Source: a virus
Direction: 5' to 3' (one strand)
Virus record (IMG/VR): IMGVR_UViG_3300011116_000422
Span: 1 to 59,627 of that record
Length of the DNA: 59,627 nucleotides
Part shown: positions 56,064 through 59,627 of the stretch, piece by piece
Position numbering within the stretch: position 1 is the stretch's first letter
Layout of the letters: each line of letters starts with the position of its first letter
Translations under genes and position numbers: made by a program
The notes under the pieces: generated by a model
The model's input: the letters and a program-made list of their open reading frames with translations, nothing else
What the model was told of the DNA's origin: nothing
Database searches by the model: none

Positions 56064-56618
56064 TTATTTTACAGTCTTTTTCTTGAGAATCGGTTTCTTT
56101 TGCGTGTGATAAACAAAAGGTGGCGCCGTGTAAGGGTCAATATCGGCGGCTATCTGTAAAGCAATAGGCATTTCTGCTTGAGCCTTTAATGCTCCAAGTG
56201 CTAAAGAGGACCCGGAACCAATCCCATAGAATCCCGCGGCGTCTAAGCAAACAGATAAATCGTCTGCAATCTCAAAAACTTCGCCTTCGATAGCAATAAG
56301 AAACGCAAATTTAGTTTCGTCATCTTCTGCATCCCATTTGTATTCGTTCTCTTTAAAGCATTTCTTCATGGAAGGGATAATAACTGAAATCATAAAATGA
56401 TAAAGGTCTTTTTTGTCTGCAAGAGTTGGGATAGGTGGTTCCCAGATATGTTGAACGATATCGCAAGCGGCGACTTCACCACTTCCGGCGATTAGATAAG
56501 GGCCGGATGTAGTTACTTTGCACATCTTTGGGTGACTGTATTTTTTATCAGCCGTTACAAGGCTGTCAGACCCCATTAGGACACCATCCGCATATTGGAT
56601 AGCCACGATTGTTGTCAT
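56064..56618 (-). CDS. Proteasome-beta/HslV-like Ntn-hydrolase
   Basis: A 184-residue protein starting MTTIVAIQYADGVLMGSD. After removal of Met1 the catalytic set is complete and at canonical positions: Thr1 nucleophile, Asp17 (GSD) and Lys33 (MCKV), with the GSG loop and YGIGSGSSLALGAL later. It should therefore be an active threonine protease, self-assembling like HslV or the 20S beta ring. No phage ATPase partner is seen; it may use a host unfoldase such as ARC/Mpa. ATG with TAGACT 6 nt upstream implies a leaderless mRNA. Confidence 0.82.
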   Translation of the reverse strand: MTTIVAIQYADGVLMGSDSLVTADKKYSHPKMCKVTTSGPYLIAGSGEVAACDIVQHIWEPPIPTLADKKDLYHFMISVIIPSMKKCFKENEYKWDAEDDETKFAFLIAIEGEVFEIADDLSVCLDAAGFYGIGSGSSLALGALKAQAEMPIALQIAADIDPYTAPPFVYHTQKKPILKKKTVK

Positions 56619-56624
56619 AATGGG

Positions 56625-56630
56625 AGTCTA
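56625..56630 (-). promoter_or_regulatory. Leaderless-type -10 (TAGACT) before the HslV-like gene
   Basis: TAGACT lies exactly 6 nt before the ATG. The same TTAGACT-N6-ATG arrangement precedes the glycosyltransferase gene at 35836 on the other strand. A matched -35 is not obvious. Confidence 0.5.
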
Positions 56631-56643
56631 ACTTAGCCCCCGG

Positions 56644-57087
56644 TCAATACCAGCGATTGGCCTGCCAAAATTTCCAAGCCGCGCAGGGACTGCCGTAACG
56701 ATGTTTGATATAGCCAAGCCCCCAATTAATTTGAGCCACTGGGTCAGATTGAAAGGCGTGTATCTCTGCCTTTGTATCTTTGCTCATGTGTCTTTGAGGG
56801 ATTCCGTGGTCCTTGGTAGGAGAAGCGGCTTTGTAATTCCAAGCCGACTCTTTACCCCACATTTGATTGAGGCATGTCCACTGTTTTTTTGTCCAGCCGA
56901 AATCATCTAACTTTGAAAGAGCAAGTTTGCGAGCACTTTATGGAGTTAGACCTTGCGGTTCGACTTTTTTAACAATGGGTTTTTCAGGAATTGCAGGATG
57001 TGGAGTTAAATAACCGCCGACTCCGGCTCCGATTATTGCGGATACGATTCCAATAACAATGACGTGTTCATATTTTTTTATGTTCAC
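56644..57087 (-). pseudogene. Lytic transglycosylase with in-frame stop
   Basis: A GTG start (57087, AGGTGA before it) gives a membrane-anchored N-terminus (VIVIGIVSAIIGAGVGGYL) and a linker ending QGLTP. An in-frame TAA follows at 56938-56940, then the same frame runs on as SARKLALSKLDDFGW, W-T-C-LNQMWGKESAWNYKA and QINWGLGYIKHRYGSPCAAWKFWQANRWY to 56644. The C-terminal part is a typical actinobacterial SLT/lysozyme-like domain with its catalytic glutamate in GKESAWN. The TAA is therefore a nonsense change in what should be one gene of 147 codons. Confidence 0.75.
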
Positions 57088-57228
57088 CGTTCACCTAACG
57101 ACGCAGTTTCTTAGCCTTTACCTAACGTGGTTTTTGTAAAGGTTAAGATGCCTTCGGGTTGAAGGTCTTTCTAACCGCCTATGGCTTAGACGACTGTTAC
57201 TTGGACGTAAAAAAGTTTACACCAAAAA

Positions 57229-57549
57229 TTATAGTCGATACGGGTCGTGTGAATCAAAACCCTCGAAATCAACAACGTTATTCGAATGAGCAAGGGCTTT
57301 TGCGTGTGTAACTGCGTGTGCAAGTGAACGGCATTCAAGTAGTGGTGCATCAAATGCCTTCATTGATTCTGCAATCACCTCAAGCGCTTTGTGCTCACCC
57401 TGAGTTTTAAGAACTGCAACTGTTCGGGAGTTCTGTTCGTCCCATGCAATCTTTGCAATCTCTGTGTGTGGTTTTAAGAGTCGTTGAATAGTTTCTACGC
57501 CACCAAGTAAGTCGAGTGACGGTAGTGCTGTCGCTGAATAAATAGACAT
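57229..57549 (-). CDS. Hypothetical protein
   Basis: A 106-residue protein (TLPSLDLLGGVETIQRLLKPHTEIAKIAWDEQNSR-type order) with strands TVAVLKT and helices after it. AAGGAGG precedes the ATG. The 3' end faces 140 bp with several small inverted repeats and no evident gene. Not recognised. Confidence 0.65.
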   Translation of the reverse strand: MSIYSATALPSLDLLGGVETIQRLLKPHTEIAKIAWDEQNSRTVAVLKTQGEHKALEVIAESMKAFDAPLLECRSLAHAVTHAKALAHSNNVVDFEGFDSHDPYRL

Positions 57550-57588
57550 AGCCTTACCTCCTTGGAAATAAATGGTAACACAAATCTC

Positions 57589-57602
57589 AATACCCGTGTT
57601 TA
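57589..57602 (-). promoter_or_regulatory. Operator-like half palindrome upstream of 57229-57549
   Basis: TAAACACGGGTATT on the minus strand keeps one half of TAAACCCGGGTTTA. No good -10 or -35 aligns with it, so it may be a regulator site without the full promoter. It lies about 40 bp before the start codon at 57549. Confidence 0.35.
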
Positions 57603-57622
57603 GTCTTTCGGCGTGTCTAAAC

Positions 57623-58309
57623 TTAGGTTAATGCCGCCTGAAGCGTCCCAAATGTCTCTTGACCTTGCTTTTTCTTGAGGTGCGGGATGTTATTTACAAC
57701 AATGCCAATCTTGGTCGTAGGTAAAGTCGCCGCTAGGAGGTCCGATGCCTCTTGGTCTGAATACCCGGCTTCTTCAAGCGCTTCAATAGATGGAAAGACA
57801 TCCGCGTGACGGTCTTTCTCTTTATCTACCAAATGGTCTTGAGTGCCGCCCATTGAAAAGATAATTACGAAGTTATCCGGGAGTTCGTGCTTCTTGACCA
57901 TAGCGACTTCTTTTGTGTAAGCATAAAAAAACACATGAGGATTCTCTTTTGCGATATCTAACCATAAAAGAAAATACTGCTCTGTGAAGAAATCCCCTGA
58001 ATCGTGGATTCGAACTGATTTGCCGCCTTGATATCTTTTGGCTTTTAGTTCGTTTGTCAGTTCCGCCTTCCAGCCTTCCGGGTCATTGACAATTAATTCC
58101 AAATTTCGGACGTGAGCCTTCTTTACATTAGAAAAGTTATAAGTGCCGGACCGGGCGTAGCACAATTGAGCACACACTCCAGCGCTAGGGCATACGAGCA
58201 TGTTCTTACCCGTTGATAATTTAGCCGCGAGCGCGGGAAGGGTCCATGTAAATATGCCGTCGGCTCTAAGTTCTCTGTTGCCGTTTGTTAATAGATATTT
58301 AACGGGCAT
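57623..58309 (-). CDS. GP88-like protein with cysteine motif
   Basis: A 228-residue protein of the mycobacteriophage GP88 type: LTNGNRELRADGIFTWTLPALAA, then CPSAGVCAQLCYARSGTYNF (about 40-59), VRIHDSGDFFTEQYFLLWLDIAKENPHVFFYAYTKE (about 98-132). The C-x(6)-C-x(3)-C cysteines suggest a metal or Fe-S cluster. The role is unknown; a nucleic-acid-related enzyme is possible. Its ATG overlaps the upstream stop as TAATG. Confidence 0.75.
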   Translation of the reverse strand: MPVKYLLTNGNRELRADGIFTWTLPALAAKLSTGKNMLVCPSAGVCAQLCYARSGTYNFSNVKKAHVRNLELIVNDPEGWKAELTNELKAKRYQGGKSVRIHDSGDFFTEQYFLLWLDIAKENPHVFFYAYTKEVAMVKKHELPDNFVIIFSMGGTQDHLVDKEKDRHADVFPSIEALEEAGYSDQEASDLLAATLPTTKIGIVVNNIPHLKKKQGQETFGTLQAALT

Positions 58310-58446
58310 TAGAGTTCAAGCGCAATCCATATAAAACCTAGGTTGATAGCAAGGCCATACTTGTCTATTGTGAAACCAACAGAAAAAGTTTTCCAGTTAC
58401 CGCCGACCATTATGTATCTCTTACCCATTTGAACTTGCTTAATCAT
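58309..58446 (-). CDS. Small hypothetical protein
   Basis: A 45-residue protein (MIKQVQMGKRYIMVGG...) that starts 4 bases after GGGGG and ends by TAATG overlap with the GP88-like gene. It contains a short hydrophobic strand AINLGFIWIALEL at the end. It may exist mainly to couple translation. No family recognised. Confidence 0.5.
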   Translation of the reverse strand: MIKQVQMGKRYIMVGGNWKTFSVGFTIDKYGLAINLGFIWIALEL

Positions 58447-58591
58447 CATTCCCCCTAAATGCCGGACATCCCCCAGTTTCAGTAAAATCTCTGTATTTCA
58501 TTGCTCTAACTGAATCAATGTAATTAAGCCAAAGCATTAATGAGCATCCTGCAACAAATCCGCAAAACACTCCCAGTATCCATAACATCAT
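58439..58591 (-). CDS. Small membrane protein
   Basis: A 50-residue protein with one membrane segment (MLWILGVFCGFVAGCSLMLWL) and a polar tail with one cysteine. GAGAGGAAAACG precedes the ATGATG start. It overlaps the next gene by 8 bp. Function unknown. Confidence 0.55.
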   Translation of the reverse strand: MMLWILGVFCGFVAGCSLMLWLNYIDSVRAMKYRDFTETGGCPAFRGNDD

Positions 58592-58854
58592 CTGCGTTTT
58601 CCTCTCGGGCTAAATTCAAACATGAAATCATTTAATGCACCAAAGTCCAATTTATGATTGAACCATTTAACTCCATCTTTAGTCTTTTGAACACTTAATC
58701 CGGAGTTAGTAATAAAGTCTTTGTAAGGGGCCTTGCCGTCGTAGTCTTTCATAAACTCCACCATTGCTTCGTAATATGGCGGGTCTGACTTTATCCAGTG
58801 AGCCACATTCCAACTATCGTAATTGGCCCAGCCTTCGTATTCATTTTCGTTCAC
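58588..58854 (-). CDS. DUF7249-like protein
   Basis: The GTG at 58854 (GGAG 7 bases upstream) is preferred to an ATG at 59001, since the longer form would duplicate the zinc-ribbon gene in another frame. The 88-residue protein starts NENEYEGWANYDSWNVAHWIKSDPPYYEAM, the pattern of small phage proteins (YEGW-x-NYETWNVALW). No known role. Confidence 0.65.
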   Translation of the reverse strand: MNENEYEGWANYDSWNVAHWIKSDPPYYEAMVEFMKDYDGKAPYKDFITNSGLSVQKTKDGVKWFNHKLDFGALNDFMFEFSPRGKRR

Positions 58855-59020
58855 TTGTTTGCTCCACCATATAAACGCCTTCACACCAAAAGCATTCATA
58901 ATTTTCAGATGTGACGCCTCTGACTTGAAAAACTCCATAGCAATGCGGGCATCTGTAATTACGCCATACAGGGTAAATTTCAAAAATCCATTTCGGCACA
59001 AACTTATTAAGCAAAGTCAT
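58841..59020 (-). CDS. Zinc-ribbon protein
   Basis: A 59-residue protein with CPHC (about residues 25-28) and CFWC (46-49), separated by the expected 17 residues. GGGG precedes the ATG at 7 bases. It ends inside the next gene (14-bp overlap). Zinc ribbons of this size act as nucleic-acid or protein binders; target unknown. Confidence 0.6.
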   Translation of the reverse strand: MTLLNKFVPKWIFEIYPVWRNYRCPHCYGVFQVRGVTSENYECFWCEGVYMVEQTSERK

Positions 59021-59196
59021 TTTTTACCCCATACGTCATATTGGGTTTTTGTTTCAACGATTTCCCAACGCTGTTCTTCTGCGTCGTTATAGGTAATCAC
59101 ATCAACAACCCGTCCTTTGTGGTCTTCTTTAATCTTCGCAAGAATAGTGCCTTCCGAATCTTTTAGAAACTTAATTGTGGTTATGCCTTCACCCAT
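59017..59196 (-). CDS. Small hypothetical protein
   Basis: A 59-residue protein (MGEGITTIKFLKDSEGTILAKIKEDHKGRVVDVITY), probably a short beta sheet with an acidic helix. Its ATG lies inside the last codons of the winged-helix gene (16-bp overlap) and its end overlaps the next start by 4 bp. Confidence 0.55.
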   Translation of the reverse strand: MGEGITTIKFLKDSEGTILAKIKEDHKGRVVDVITYNDAEEQRWEIVETKTQYDVWGKK

Positions 59197-59558
59197 GCAA
59201 TCGCTCCATTTCCTTGAGGTGTCTTGCGACGCAATCCTGAATCTTTAATCCATCCATCATTCATTAGGCTATTTCTAATCGATGAAGCCGATTGATGCAA
59301 CCACCCGGTCAGTGATTCGATTTCGTGGTCACATAGCCCGCGCTCGCCCGCGCCCGCGATGAGGTCAAATACTCTTGAGCGTTTTGTGCCGGAGCGGGGT
59401 AAAGCGCCCTTAGCGGCATCCCTAGAAGTCCTTGGACTGTTCTTACCTAGTCGAACTACATTCGCCTCTACGGGCCTCCTAGCGGCCTTATTTGCGATAC
59501 AACAAGGGCAGTGAATTATTTCGGGCTTTGGGGAGAAGTCCAGTGTTTCTTGAACCAT
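59181..59558 (-). CDS. Winged-helix DNA-binding protein
   Basis: A 125-residue protein; the ATG at 59558 follows GAAGGAGG. The N-terminal part has CPCC and a basic NSPRTSRDAAKGALPRSGTKRSRV segment; the second half is a winged helix (VFDLIAGAGERGLCDHEIESLTGWLHQSASSIRNSLMNDGWI). It is probably a phage regulator and thus one candidate for the protein that binds the palindromic operators. Its start is also present at the left end of the window. Confidence 0.75.
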   Translation of the reverse strand: MVQETLDFSPKPEIIHCPCCIANKAARRPVEANVVRLGKNSPRTSRDAAKGALPRSGTKRSRVFDLIAGAGERGLCDHEIESLTGWLHQSASSIRNSLMNDGWIKDSGLRRKTPQGNGAIAWVKA

Positions 59559-59627
59559 TTTTCCTCCTTCGTGGTTTGGAGTGGGGCTCGGAATTACCCG
59601 AGCCCCCACTTATCAAATCAGTAGCGC
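59354..59627. repeat. Terminal redundancy, right copy
   Basis: This is the right-hand copy of bases 1-274. The five differences are single-base substitutions: C/T at 29, T/C at 113, G/T at 223, G/A at 240 and A/C at 254 (left/right). Two of them fall in the loop of, or just outside, the hairpin at 230-253 and leave its stem intact. Confidence 0.95.
59564..59576 (-). promoter_or_regulatory. Conserved leader element AACCACGAAGGAG
   Basis: An exact copy of the leader element before the winged-helix gene. The duplicate at 211-223 has one substitution at its upstream end. Confidence 0.55.

Noticed and set aside
58855-59001. N-terminal extension of the DUF7249-like protein to an ATG at 59001
   Set aside because: The extension is the zinc-ribbon gene read in another frame. 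The GTG at 58854 has a good ribosome binding site and begins at the recognised domain.
1-59627. tRNA genes, CRISPR arrays, insertion sequences, integrase and attachment sites
   Set aside because: I found no transposase or integrase protein, no array of direct repeats and no cloverleaf that I could support by eye. A tRNA scan would be needed to exclude tRNAs formally.

Overview
This window reads as one complete genome of a tailed, siphovirus-type actinobacteriophage. Bases 1-274 recur at 59354-59627 with five substitutions and no indels, so the sequence closes on itself with a unit of about 59,353 bp. The host is probably a low-GC, perhaps freshwater, actinobacterium. That is an inference from a WhiB regulator, two perfect CRP/GlxR-type sites, a class of apparently leaderless TAnnnT promoters, a proteasome/HslV-like protease and the overall gene style. 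I see no integrase and no recognisable repressor, so a virulent lifestyle is likely. No DNA polymerase, primase or helicase is visible either.

Almost everything is on the minus strand, so the genome is best read from right to left. Small early-type genes fill 59.6-55.4 kb and, across the circular junction, 7.4-0 kb. They include a DUF932 protein, a GP88-like protein, zinc ribbons, an HslV-like protease, WhiB, and a candidate ADP-ribosyltransferase (ART) at 2.8-3.4 kb. The head module runs from 55.1 to 41.9 kb: SSB, portal, MuF-like protein, an XkdF-type protein, a row of effector-like proteins, a Dps-like protein, scaffold, decoration protein and major capsid. Tail-fibre-like genes follow (41.7-37.9 kb). 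An AT-rich two-strand island (37.8-34.5 kb) carries a 2OG-Fe(II) oxygenase, a glycosyltransferase and three WYK-type proteins. Next come connector genes, a metallophosphoesterase, two tandem tail-tube proteins, a frameshifted tail assembly chaperone, the tape measure and baseplate genes (34.5-18.9 kb). A large proline-rich surface protein and a lysis/nuclease cluster occupy 18.9-15.1 kb. The block at 14.6-7.4 kb holds ERF annealase, HNH, RusA-like resolvase, ParB-like proteins, a QueF-like T-fold protein and terminase.

The most interesting system is at 44.6-52.2 kb. Six adjacent proteins share seven copies of a short motif of the form NP-x-x-D-x-x-GRF-x-x-GGG. Downstream of it sit four ART modules in three proteins, a zeta-toxin-like kinase, or unknown domains. 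This looks like a tagged, virion-associated effector set comparable in concept to T4 Alt, with the motif as a candidate packaging or cleavage tag.

Two promoter architectures stand out. Seven early or middle operons start with a TTGACA-type promoter, and the best copies have the palindrome TAAACCCGGGTTTA between -35 and -10. Two of these also carry CRP/GlxR-type sites, offset by 11 bp relative to one another. A second class has a TAnnnT hexamer exactly 6 nt before an ATG, implying leaderless mRNAs, and it precedes small terminase, a head-tail adaptor, the island genes and the HslV-like protease. Both peptidoglycan-hydrolase genes look damaged: an endolysin C-terminal frameshift and an in-frame TAA in a transglycosylase. 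These are either real changes or assembly errors.
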